Source: Metridium senile
Lineage: Eukaryota; Cnidaria; Anthozoa; Actiniaria; Metridiidae
Reading direction: 5' to 3'
Assembly (NCBI GenBank): GCA_949775045.1
Contig: OX459096.1
Span: 29,463,475-29,527,474 of the forward strand
Length of the DNA: 64,000 bases
The notes below the pieces were generated by a model, which was not told the DNA's origin, did not search any database, and saw only the letters and a list, made by a program, of their open reading frames with translations. Shown in pieces: positions 44,689 to 64,000 of this stretch. The position numbers were made by a program, and so were the translations under genes. Within the stretch, counting starts at the first letter, position 1, and each line of letters starts with the position of its first letter.

Positions 44689-45395
44689 CTAAAAGTTTGA
44701 AAACATTGCTAGAAGAAAACTTCGAATTGTAAGTGAATTCACAAACTGAACAATATCACAGACAAATGATAGGAACACCAGAACTTAGTGATGAGCTACA
44801 AAACAGGTATGCACGAGCGTGGTGTTGGTGTGTACATGAAATACGGCGTGACCTTTTTATATTTGCTGTGCTAAATTGTAGAACTGTAAAACTGCAAAAT
44901 CGAAAATTCTTTCAAGGAAGCTGCACTTCTTATGTAAACTAGGAATGGCTTTTTCACAAAGACTGTAGTACTGTAGTACTGACTGTAGTCAGTCAGACTG
45001 TAGTACATCCAACAAGATACAAATGATCTTTTCAAAACTAGTCAATATTACTAGTCAATATTATATTATAAGTAGACAGTATGTTTAATATATGAATATT
45101 TGTCTTTATTCGAATATTCCTAAACATAAATGTAGATAGAAGGCCAACAAAAAAGACTTATTATTATGGTTATTATTATGGTTATAATCTAAACAAATAT
45201 AATGGTTTTAGCAGGGGTATTGATTATCTGGGCAAGTGGAGTCTCGAAAAAGACCATTAGTGTGAGTGAAAACTATTTCTTCCTTTCTGAAGATGCCTTT
45301 CCACAATACCGACAGTCTTTTTTAAGAATACACAACGAGAACACTGCAACTTATAGAAAAAAGGAAGGAAATACTTTGGGTAACGTGAAACAAGA

Positions 45396-45553
45396 TATTG
45401 TTGGTTTGTCTCATGAATATCGAAGGTTTCGACCATGACATTTCGACTGTCACAGCTGGGTTTCGCTATGTTATGACTAGCAGTAATATTCAAAAAAAAA
45501 ATTAACGTTGTGGTCCAAACCTTCGACATTCGTGAGACAAACAAATAACATTC
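45396..45553. mobile_element. Foldback element
   Basis: GTTTGTCTCATGAATATCGA followed by AGGTTTCGACC pairs with a copy differing at a few bases, ending near 45542. The spacer is about 75 bp. Confidence 0.65.
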
Positions 45554-45849
45554 TTCATTATCCAGCTCACAAAAAAATATAAACACTATCTATTTTAACC
45601 ATTTTTCAGTTACGATTCAGTTGGAATCTTGATTTATTCGCAAAACTTAACCAGGTCCTCCAAAAAAACTTAAGACGATTTCTCTATTTCGCAGCCATAA
45701 CTCTTTTGAAAATATTTCTCTTAGAACCTAGCCTTAGAATGTATTACCCCCAAATAGATTACTGTTATACTCGCCCGGATCGGTCGCACGAATAAAGCCT
45801 GTTTAGGTTACTTGGCACTTTTAGTAATCTAATATAGCATGCAAGGCTA

Positions 45850-46520
45850 TCTGTTTAAAGCTGTTTAGGGAGACAGACATCATGCACTACATCAGAAGGA
45901 AGTGAGTTCCAGACTCTAACTGATCGTGGGAAACAGGAATAGCTGTGAGCTAATACAGTTGATTGGTGTCTTTGTCTCCTATACAGTGGGTCTAAGAGTG
46001 CTAGAGTGAGTAAGCGAGTCAGGAAGTTTAAGCAATTTACAAGGACATTTTGTAACTTACAAAAAAGGACCGACTGATTTAACAAATGCCTGTGTTCTAG
46101 CGTATCCCATCCGAGTGAGCTAACCTTTTGCCCAGGTAGTCACATTGGGAAACCTTAATAAAGTCCTCAGAATTAACAGTGATCGTGAATTGTTGTGGCT
46201 TACGCTTGTTCGTAACGCGGAGTAGTCCAACTGCCAGTCTGATGCCTATTTAGTTAGTTTTAGCAAGTCCTCCTGAAGTATCTGGTGATCGTGCTGATAT
46301 TTAATTGCCCGATTGAGAAGTGTCGTCAGCAAAAAGCTACAGTTCAGATTTCAGTACATCAACATTGTCGTTTGTAAAGAGTAGAAATAGGGTGGAGCCA
46401 ATTACGGAGCCTTGCGGCACGCAAGAAGTGACGAGGGAAATGAGTGCCATTCACAGCTACAAATTGGGTGCGATTACAGAGAAACCCGGAAATCCACTTT
46501 TGGGTCTTCCCATTAACTCC
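45850..46520 (-). mobile_element. Second non-LTR retrotransposon relic
   Basis: Minus-strand fragments read TSCVPQGSVIGSTLFLLF, then LFADDT (the YADD-box equivalent), SSLGWDTLEHRHLLNQ, and YSCFPRSVRVWNSLPSDVV. This is the order of reverse-transcriptase motifs through the C-terminus. Frameshifts and stops interrupt it. It differs from the 31165-32095 family. Confidence 0.8.
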
Positions 46521-46759
46521 ATACTTCCCGTTGAACTTTAACCTCTAACTATTATGAAATGCACTTTTCCAACAAAGTCTCAAAATATTTCAAAATGTCT
46601 TGCCTCAACTTAATGAACTATATATTAAATTGAGGATCATCATGCTGGATGTATTTATTGATATTGTAAAAGTAAATGTCCATGTCTTGGAAAGAATATT
46701 TAAAAGTCCTTTACAGATTTATACTTCCTCTATCCGCAATCATCCGAGGGGAAGTTTAC

Positions 46760-47890
46760 AGTTTGCAGGACACTGTTGACGTAGCAATAAAGAATAAGAT
46801 TGTGACCTCGTACTGATGGAAGCCCAAACATGGTACCAACTCTGTGGGTTAATTACTTTCTTACCTACTACGATCACTTGTGAGGCACCATCGGCTGGCA
46901 ACCAGAAGAACTGTCTGTGCCGGTGATGTCAAGTAGAGCTGGTTGGAGAGACAGGATTGTTGGAGTCCAAGCAAGCCTGACCAAAGCTAGAGGTGATGCT
47001 CAGGCATTAAAAAAATTATGTCTTCCTATTGCCAATCGTCTTCAATTAAGTACAACCACAACCATTGCCAACTGCCGAAATTGACTTTATAAAACTGTAC
47101 AGAAAAAGTACAAAGACAAGTACAAAGACAAGTATATATAGTATATATAGAAATATTGCTGCCTTTTTGTGTCTAACAATAGTGGCATGGGTAGCATGGT
47201 CAAGGGATTTTAAAAGCCTCTTGCCTCTCTCAGTAGTTGTTCAGGTTTGATCACCGGCTGTTGTGTTCTTCTCTCCTTTGCTGCTCTAAAAGCCAAACAA
47301 GGTGTCTCTTCAAATTCCAAATAAATATTTAATATGTTAAGTTCAAGCTGACATGACAAATTCAAATCTTCATGAAGATGATAACATATTTAGTTTCTTA
47401 TTGAAATGAGATAAGTCTGCATTTATTTTGTATGTATTTAACCACTAGGACGTTTTTAAAGAGGTTTATACATAATTCAAGAACTGCAGTCATTTATGCT
47501 CAGTCATTAGCAGTAGATTGGATTCACTCTGGAAAAAGCACAGAGTCATCGTTATCTAGAACAGAAAATCGCTAATGCAGACTATGCTGATGACTTGGTC
47601 CTTCTTGCTGACGACATAGAAAACGCCATCCCCCTTCTCCATTCAGTTGAACGCACGCAAAAGGGAATTCATGGCCTATAATGTAGATGGCACCATTCTA
47701 TCGCTAGACGGGAACAACATCAAAGAAACTGCCGAATTCACGTATCTCGGCAGTAATATGTCATCCACTAAGAAAGGCGTCGAGATTTGTCTCGGAAAAG
47801 CTTGGGGAGCTCTAAATAACTCAGAAAAAGTGCGGAACAAATCTTCCTGCTGATCTAAAACGCATCGTTTTGATGTTTTTGTGTACACTC
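46760..47890 (+). mobile_element. Third reverse-transcriptase relic
   Basis: At 47560-47860 the plus strand gives ADYADDLVLLADDIENA (the YADD catalytic motif), then ETAEFTYLGSNMS and KAWGALNN. This resembles the FKYLGS...KAWAALN region of non-LTR reverse transcriptases. SSRAGWRDRIVGVQASL at about 46930-46985 may belong to another such fragment. It is inactive. Confidence 0.65.
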
Positions 47891-50660
47891 TTAAACAGTG
47901 TAATAATTGGAAACACTTGTATCATACATATGTGTCTTCTGTGTCTCTATTTAAAGCCAGGGCAAGTACCCTATTTACCCAGAATAAAGACCCTAGACTT
48001 AAAATAACATCAGTGGCTTCTTGTAACGTTTATTCTGTGCTGGCACTACAAGATTAGACTACTACATCAAATAAGTGGGCAAAAATGAACATTTTATAAA
48101 AAAAGAGAGAGTGGCTGAATAGAGATATCAAGACACCAGTCACACCTGGGACATACTATATCTTACTATATCTGAGATCATCATCATTTCTTCATCGTTT
48201 CATTTGTCTCAACCTTTTTATTGTCTCTCTTTATTTGTTCCATCTGAATATATGACACTGGACTTGTGTGTTTCAACCCAGGTTAATTCTGTATTAACTT
48301 CATTGTTGAATGCTTTATCAGTGTTCATTTTAAGGATTTTCTTTTAAATATCGTTTTTATATTCTTTTTCTGTTAGTTTGTTCCATTGATGTGTTCCTGT
48401 CACTTTCCTTTTGAAATGATGTTTTTTTTCTTTTTTTTTAACAATTATATCAGTATCAGCATCAGCATCAGCATCACATCAGCATTGTTTGTCTTGTTGC
48501 TGCAGTTAGTTTCGGCAAGTTTCATCATCTTACTTTCTGAAGAGCATATCTTCTGTCTTATTTCTTCACTTTTCAAAACTGACTGTTTTTTAGATAAAAT
48601 CTTTTAACAGTGACTAATTATTTAACAGGTTTTTTTAATCATGTAACTGGGCCCATTAAAAAAAATTATCAATTTTTAAATTGAAAAAATAGCTTTAAGC
48701 TCTATTTGTTTTACTCAAAAAGGATCATAAAAAATGTTTCTTCGGGTAGCTTAGCAAAAACATTTTTACAAGCAAAAAAAAACACTCATAACTGTCCTTG
48801 TTATAGCTGAAACTCATGAAAATTTAAATATTGTCAATCTAGGTGTTCAAAAAGACCAAAACAAGTAAGAAATCTATGTGGCCATAGTAGAGGAATTGAA
48901 ACCTTAATTCCCAGTACAATTCATTGTTACTTTGTTTTCTGTCTAGTGACTGCATAGATTACAGTATTTAGTAATATATTCTCAACAAGTCAACAAATCA
49001 ATACAAATACCCAAAAGAACGAAGCTAACTTTAAAAAAAAAAAGTATTAAACATCAGCTTCCAAATGATTGGATATATTATGCTGCTTGGAAGAATCAAT
49101 AGAAAGATATAGAAGAAATGGACATTTTGTCATAGTAATAGTAACTGGAACCGCACATGTGTGTAGATTGAGAAGACTATGCAGACTGGAGAAGTACTTC
49201 AATCATGTCTAAGATATCGATAGACTTCAAATGCATGGGCCATTGTTAAAACATGCCCAAAGGATAAAATGATGTCATGTTCTATATGAAATATGTGGAG
49301 GAACGGTTTCCCTTATTTCTGCAACACTTTGTGTATATATACTGAAAAAAGACTTACTTGAGGAAGTCAGTTTCCCAATTATATTTAAAGATGGGAAAAC
49401 GTACAGACATCAAATGCATGGGCTCTTTTTAAAATATGCACAAGAGATTAAGCATTGTCATTTTGTATATATGAAGTGCATTCATGCTATGTGAACAATA
49501 TCTGCACTAGTCTTCAGAAAAGTTGTTTTATGGATCAAGTCATCCATATTCTTGAATCATTTCCAATACAAAAGAGACATTTTTTTAGCTTTGGGCCCAT
49601 ATAATTTGAAAAATTGAAACTGTCTGAAAATTGCAACTTTCACTTTTAACATCTCAATATCAATATACATTGCATTTTGTACAACTTTCAACATACCATT
49701 TTTAACAAACATGTTTATATAAACAAGTATAAATTATGGGACACTTATTTAAATATTTGCACTAGATACAGAGCCTTCTATTTGCTATAAAAACCATTCC
49801 CCATCAACTGATAAAACAGAATCTATGACATAAAAACATGCATGCTCTACAGATCCAATGATTTCCTTTAGCCTATGAAAAAATTCTCAATACTTTTTTT
49901 TTATTTCTTTTATACTAAAAACGTTTTTCCTTTTTTTTATTTACTAAAAACCTAAAAATTAAACATTTTTCTTTCACGGGCAAAGGAAAATCACTATATC
50001 CCGGTCTATATGCATATTAATATTGACTATACATTAAAAAGTGAAATCGGTTGTTGGACTTACTACAAATTCTATGAGAAAATAAACTATTTCTGGCGAA
50101 CAATAAGAGTGAAACTACCTTGAAAGAATGGTCAATTTTATAGTTCTACAGTTGAACAATCGAGCGACAGCAAACATAAAGCAGCCACGAAATATTTCAT
50201 GTACTCACCACCACCACAAACACACATTCTTGCTTCGGAGCTAACCACCTTGTTCTAATCTTCCTTTCATTTGTCTGGAATGCTATTCAGGTGCAAACTC
50301 TCTCAAAACTCGAAGTTCCTCCATCGAATGATCCCAAACTTTTAGTCGAAGGTGTCACTCAAGAACGCAACTCAGTCTCTGCAAAATAAATACAACTTTG
50401 GCTTGAAAAAAATATCTCTAAACAACAAACTACTGAACATAAAAGCATAAAGCAAGCATAAAGAAAACAATTTGTCATGTTATAAACGAATTCGCAATGG
50501 AAGCCACCACGACCACGTGAAAAGTGAAATTGACAACACTTGTATAATGTCTCAAAAATGCAAGTAGGGCCATAAAATTACACAAAATACGACCAAAAAG
50601 GTAAACACAGCTCTTATATATAATCTTGTGATATTTGGGAAGTACTTGAGCAGTACTTAC
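47891..50660. other. Intergenic, nothing recognised
   Basis: This AT-rich sequence has no coding segment bounded by convincing splice sites except an acceptor near 50386 (minus strand) discussed with the exon at 50661-50714. No element boundaries were identified. Confidence 0.4.
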
Positions 50661-50714
50661 CATGCAAAAAAGCGAAAAATGCGAATCAGCTTCTCCGTCA
50701 GTCTTCCTCGCCAT
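50661..50714 (-). CDS. Candidate first exon of a divergent minus-strand transcript
   Basis: On the minus strand AAAATGGCG starts an open segment of 18 codons (MARKTDGEADSHFSLFCM) ending at a consensus GTAAGT donor. The ATGGCG context resembles the calpain-7 start. A strong acceptor (TTTATTTTGCAG) lies about 270 bp downstream, but splicing to it brings an in-frame stop after seven codons. The transcript may therefore be non-coding, or a different acceptor is used. It lies about 890 bp from, and divergent to, the first tubulin gene. Two ETS-like motifs lie between the two starts. Confidence 0.33.
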
Positions 50715-51562
50715 TTTGAAGTTTCCCGCTTGTACCACAGGCTTCCTTCCCATGCTCTTTTGTAGAACGAGGTATACGAGATGGGTGGTTGGGCTTCCTG
50801 TGTTAGCAAGTTAATAGTTAGTGAACGCTGATTATGTGGTTATTTTTTATTTTGAGGCCGTATATATAATGTGTTTTGGTAGCTTTGGACTGCCGGATTT
50901 TTTAAAAGCAAATAAAACTATTTTTTCAATATTCCGCTCTTGAAAATAAGTCATATTATTCTTTGAGCGTGCGGTCGGGCTTCCTGTGGTGTATTTGTTT
51001 AAATGCGCGCGTATGGGATTCCTGTGGCTTTTCTAATCCAGGAGGACATGATGTTTGCTCACCATTTTTCGACTCGGTTTATTGCAAACGAGATTACCAA
51101 ATTTATGAGTTCAATCCACTACTACCTTCCGTAATATTGTACCAAACAACAAAATAATCAAATTTAAAACTGAACCTTTTTATTATTTTTATTGGCAGCA
51201 AGTACCGTACTCGATTAATTTATTTTGTTCCCGCTCTAATATTCCAGTGATTATATTAACATCGAGTCAGTGTTTGCATATCCACCAAAACCTCTAAATT
51301 GGTAATGCCATATGTACGGTCAGTCAAAAGCCCCAGCTGTCAAACCTGTATAAGATTCAATAATATTTCAAAAGCTTGATTATAAAATATTCAACGTATA
51401 ACCCCAAAATTGCTAGATATTGGACGCTGGGCTGATCGTGAAAGACTAATTAATAGTGAATCGAAGTAATTTGAAATTCATGAGGAGAGATTTGGATTTG
51501 AAGTATAAAGTCAAAACAGACCACACCTAGCTTTTTGGACGCCGAGTCATATTTATCGTTAA

Positions 51563-59480
<7,918 letters not shown>

Positions 59481-59513
59481 TTTACATAGAAATGCACGCG
59501 TAGTTTAAAAAGG

Positions 59514-59519
59514 AATAAA
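59514..59519 (+). promoter_or_regulatory. Poly(A) signal of the first beta-tubulin gene
   Basis: AATAAA lies 34 bp after the TGA stop. Confidence 0.55.
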
Positions 59520-59764
59520 TAACAAATATGTGTGCAACATTATGACGTCTCTAGTGTTGTCGGTGTAAAGAAAGGGCATGCAAGTTGAAAATAAATCAAG
59601 TTTGCCAAAATCCAACATAATGGAAAGCATAACTGACCTTAAATTAAACAATCACATCAATATATCGATCCAGATAATATATCCAGTACAAATTGTCATG
59701 ATCATATCCAATCAATCTTCTGATGATATAGCTTATCTCAAGGCTGGCGGGTTTTGATATATCG

Positions 59765-59930
59765 CGTGACAATTCAATATTCAATTCAATTCAATCAATT
59801 CAATTCATCTTTATTTACTACATATATTTACAATTTTATTTAACAATATTTAATTGAAACAGATTCAATAGTAGTAGCTAACTGTAATAGCCAGAGGCTA
59901 GACTTGACAGTTAGCTTAATATATATTATT
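59765..59930 (-). mobile_element. Possible LINE 3' tail
   Basis: On the minus strand the sequence ends AGTAAATAAAGATGAATTGA with further AATTG repeats, the style of tail seen on non-LTR elements whose 3' ends are short tandem repeats. No coding part is present. Confidence 0.35.
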
Positions 59931-60791
59931 GAATATGTTTTAATTACTTTGAAAGATGAGATAATTATTAAATAATAATTAAATATGTGACATTATTTTG
60001 CCTTTAAGCAACGTTGTAGCTTCCAGCTAGTTGACTCAAGTAATATAGCACTATTTGTTTCTCCCTCTAGTTAAGCACGAAATGTTCGCTCGATATTTTT
60101 GTTGCCATTTTTGACCTTGCACTATATTTAATGTGTATTATTTCAGGGCCGAGTACTTGCTGGATATTTTTTGGGGAATCAACCCAACCCACCATCAAAA
60201 ATGAAATGGTTCGTCCCTTAACAACCTTTTTAAAACTGGTGTAAATCAGTTGCTTTGACAGCCATGCAAATTCTTAATTTTCTTAACAACGAACCTTTGT
60301 TAGAGTGATCGAGGACACACAAATCGTGAACACTTGACTTAACTCAATCAATATTATTTTCTTTTTATTCTACCTTTTCAGAAACTCTAGAAATGAAGCA
60401 TTAAGTTCAAATACACTGAGTTTTCATAATAAATCTTATTTCACATCTATTCGCTCAGGTGACTGACGTGGGTTAAAAAGTAGCAAAAATACTGTGTTCA
60501 AAAAAATGTGTTCACGGTTCGAGTACCTTCACTATATATAAATAAATGGAAATCATGTTCTTTGGCAACCCTTATTGAAGACGCTGTACACCTGTCATTT
60601 CAGACAAATTTATGATCAATTAATGCTAGCAATAACCGTGACAGTTTAGCGTTACTCAAGCTTGAGTCACGCAAAAGCTGACTCAATTTCTATTACATAC
60701 TCCAATGAAAGACATCCATTGCACTTGTCTAGGTATATAGGATACCACAGCACTGTTAGACAAACCATCTTTGACAAAGGATATAACAGAA

Positions 60792-63691
60792 ATGAGAGAG
60801 ATAGTCAACGTGCAAGTTGGCCAATGTGGAAACCAAATAGGCAGTGAGGTGAGCGTCCAAACTACAATCTATATATATAAATTATTATTATTATTATTTG
60901 ATTGGAAATTTCAAAATGAAAATTTCAAAATGCGAAAATGTATAAATTTTAATATTTATTTTCAATTTCACTCATTACTCTATACCATCGGCATATATCG
61001 ACGGCTACCATAATATATAAGTACCTTAATTGGATATTATCATCATTGCTATTTTGAGTATTACGAACACGTACGATTATATATATGAAAAATAAAAATA
61101 ATCAACTGCAACTGAAGGTATTTAATGTTATACATAATGATTCTCATTATTAATCTTAACGACGGTTAGGTTGGAATTAGAATCTAATATATTACTTGTA
61201 CATGTATCATTTACTTCGTATCGAGCTCGAGAGAATAATTATAATTATAAATACATTATTTATTGAGTTTTGAAATACTTTAATTAATACTATAGTTAGC
61301 AGAGATATATGAACAATGCGATAACAATGTCGATTGTTTCTCTATTACTATAGCGGAGTGTGCCATTTTGTTCTCGTTAACAATATATGTAAAGTACTAA
61401 CTAATAATAGTAATTCACGAATAATAATTAATTCAAATATATATTCTCACGCTTGATGATTAAATTATCGCGTTATAAATGAAGTTATTAAATTAAGAAT
61501 CCATTGAATCTCTTGATATTTCTGTGTTTTGTAAAGGATTTTTGTTCCCTGCTAGCAGAGTCTTCCACAGTTCGATTCTGAGACTCTGCTAGCAGGGAAG
61601 GATTTTTGCGAAAATATGCAACAATCTTTCCTGTTTGTAACTGGTTTGATAACAAGTGCTCCGAACCACAGAATGACTAATGGCTGTCTTAATATGCACG
61701 TAAACAATAATAGCCATCTTTTCAAAACGGTTTGTACTGGTTGTTCTAATTCATCTATCGATCTGCAACAACACAGCTTACCGGCTATACCGCCAAGACC
61801 TCAGAAAACACTTTTTGGATAATTAAGAGCAATTTTAAAACGTGACTAATAATGATTTATATAAGTTCGCATCAACACTTATGCGTTAAATTTGTTAACA
61901 TAATTTGCACGATAAGCATGAGCAAACCTCGCCAAAAGAACATACACAGAAACGTAGTTTGCATTCATTAACGAGCCATCGGTTTTGTTCGCCATGAATT
62001 AAGTCATAAAGGTCGCTATGGAGTGAGTAAACAGACCTGTCAAGTAATTCTCAAGAACGTATTTTGGTTGTGTTGACAATAATGACGAGCATGACGATAA
62101 AGACGAATAGGTGTTGATGATGCAGACATGGATCATGATGCAATTGATGATGACATAGATGATGATGATGACAATGATGATGATAATGGTGATGATCAGA
62201 AGCTGATAAAATGACAGTGATGGCAAAGATGAATATAATGACAATGATCATGATGATGTTGACAATGATGATACAATACTTCATGCAATATTTACCTATG
62301 TTCTCTTGTAACCTGGACCTAACCCGTCAAATATAACACTGTTGGTATGTAAACCAGAACGTTTTGAAAAGTTAAAAACAAGACAAGTTTTTTTATATTA
62401 CGAAAAACAGTAATTTACCATTTTTCAGTTTTGGAGTGATATATGCAGTGAGCATGGAATTGATCAATCGGGTCATTACAATGGTGATTCAGAACTACAA
62501 ATGGAAAGGATCAATGTCTATTTTAGAGAAACATCAGAAGGTATGTGACATGGACGCAATGTGGTAATGTCAGCATGCTAGCTCTCTCCAAAATTCTGAA
62601 CCAACCAACCAACCAACCAACCAACCAACCAACCAACCAACCAACCAACCAACCAACCAACCAACCAACCAACCAACCAACCAACCAACCAACCAACCAA
62701 CCAACCAACCAACCAACCAACCAACCAACCAACCAACCAACCAACCAACCAACCAACCAACCAACCAACCAACCAACCAACCAACCAACCAACCAACCAA
62801 CCAACCAACCAACCAACCAACCAACCAACCAACCAACCAACCAACCAACCAACACACCAATTATACGGTAGACTACTCAGTGAAATATTAATGACGCCAA
62901 GATTACATTACTTTGCGCCAAGTGTAGCCTTTCAAACTGTCAACATAGTCTTCCATCATATCAATCACAACACACCACCATCAACACAAGTCTATAGACT
63001 TTTACATTAGCAATAGTACTAGTATTGTAAAGTTCCTCATTTCTCCCTGCCACCCTTCATGAACAACACAATATATCACGAACAATATAGTATCTCAGAT
63101 ATCTGCGTTGACATTACCTTGGTTGATATTAGGAGTATTTACTTTATCTATTGTTGGCTATTGCAGATAACCGATATGTACCACGCTCTATCATGATCGA
63201 TCTTGAACCAAGTACAATGGATGCCATACGAGGAAGTGATTTAGGAGCACTATTTAGGCCAGATAACTTTATATTTGGTGAGTAATGTCTTGTTACAGCT
63301 ATCAAATATCAGTCGTCTGAACAGAATCATTACTTTTGTAAAGTTTGGCAATGACTTCGTTTGTACGTACCTTCCCAAATACAGTTACTATAATTCAACC
63401 AATGATAAAACACTTTAGTTATGTCAAATATTGTTACTTTTATAAGGAAATTCTGGCGCTGCTAATAATTGGGCCAAGGGACATTATTCTGAAGGGGCCG
63501 AGTTAACGGATTCATTCTTTGATGCCTTGCGGCGGGAAACTGAGTGCTGTGATTGCCTTCAGGGATTTCAAATGCTTCATTCTCTCGGCGGAGGAACAGG
63601 AGCTGGCTTTGGTACTCTGCTCACTTCTAAGTTTCGTGAGGAATACCCCGATAGGATTCTCATGGCTGTTAGTGTTGTGCCTTCACCGAGG
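60792..63691 (+). CDS. Divergent beta-tubulin, partial (3' end outside window)
   Basis: Visible exons are 60792-60848, 62429-62540, 63167-63277 and 63447-63691, encoding the first 175 residues with intron positions identical to the upstream tubulin gene. The last visible exon ends at a GTAAGT donor, so later exons must lie beyond the window. It keeps MREI, the GQCGNQIG loop and NNWAKGHY. It is clearly more diverged: one extra residue before [23 protein letters not shown] in place of the usual [17 protein letters not shown] loop, [12 protein letters not shown] in place of [12 protein letters not shown], and VVPSPR for VVPSPK. It is a tandem duplicate that has evolved faster, perhaps a germline or ciliary isotype. 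Whether it is functional depends on exons not seen here; no break is visible in these four. Confidence 0.9.
61545..61599. mobile_element. 55-bp mini-MITE with exact 9-bp target duplication
   Basis: TTCCCTGCTAGCAGAGTCT and its complement enclose a loop of about 17 bp. GGATTTTTG is duplicated at 61536-61544 and 61600-61608. It is the intact relative of the copy at 5-53. Confidence 0.9.
62050..62280. repeat. GATGAT-rich tract
   Basis: Degenerate GATGATGATGACAATGA words lie in intron 1 of the second tubulin gene. No gene. Confidence 0.75.
62601..62853. repeat. (CCAA)n microsatellite, about 63 perfect copies
   Basis: This is a 253-bp uninterrupted tetranucleotide run in intron 2 of the second tubulin gene. 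Frames of TNQP and VGWL repeats through it are artefacts. Confidence 0.97.
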
Positions 63692-64000
63692 GTAAGTTGT
63701 GGCTAGGAAAAACGGTCATGAGACCGAATAATAGCAGAGTTTAGCAGATAATAGTAGAGTTTTGTCAGCGGAGGGGAGAGGAACAGGGATTAAAATATCT
63801 TTCCTCCCAAATTTTAAACCATTTTTTAGCTCCCTCCTCCCTAATTTTTTCGACTATTTCAGTCCCTCCTCCCTAATTTTATTTGTTCTTTCTAAATAAA
63901 AGCTATTTAGGCTATTCATTAGAGTGTAAATTGTACAATTTTGAAATATTTAGTAGTTTATTGGTATTTCAGAGATAAGCTGTTCGCATAAACTGAAATT

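Noticed and set aside
62523..62871. TNQP- and VGWL-repeat frames of about 100 codons
   Set aside because: They are translations of the (CCAA)n microsatellite in all frames.

Overview
This is an AT-rich, intron-rich animal genomic window. It holds spliceosomal genes with GT-AG introns, dense microsatellites and minisatellites, many short palindromic DNA transposons (MITEs) and decayed non-LTR retrotransposons. The protein families are animal-wide (calpain-7, cytochrome b561, beta-tubulin). The MITE and foldback content recalls cnidarian genomes, probably an anthozoan, but that placement is inference from memory and was not tested by any search.

Layout. A gamma-glutamylaminecyclotransferase-like gene (2 exons, 644-2352) is followed by a cytochrome b561 gene (4 exons, 3244-7382). 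A block of nested transposons follows (about 7.8-10.7 kb). Next comes a complete 25-exon calpain-7 gene (10907-25565) that I could splice in frame from start to stop, giving 803 residues with the catalytic Cys/His/Asn triad. From 25.6 to 51.6 kb the window is gene-poor. It holds one small secreted Kazal-domain gene (27932-37832, first exon tentative), foldback elements, two long inverted-repeat complexes, a 5.7-kb array of a 35-bp tandem repeat (38822-44555) and retrotransposon relics. The last 12 kb carry two head-to-tail beta-tubulin genes: one complete (8 exons, 51602-59480) and one divergent copy cut by the window edge (60792-63691 onward).

The genes belong to unrelated pathways: glutamylamine turnover, ascorbate/iron redox, ESCRT-linked proteolysis, protease inhibition and the cytoskeleton. 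They are simply neighbours. The most interesting material is non-coding. It includes a hammerhead-ribozyme-like motif inside a palindromic element just past calpain-7, and an inverted-repeat complex whose arms could fold as a three-way junction. A minisatellite has copied the 5' splice site of a tubulin exon six times, and several MITE families have target-site duplications that can be read exactly, two of them against empty sites inside the window. All exon coordinates were derived by hand from splice signals, reading-frame continuity and remembered family sequences; no alignment was run.
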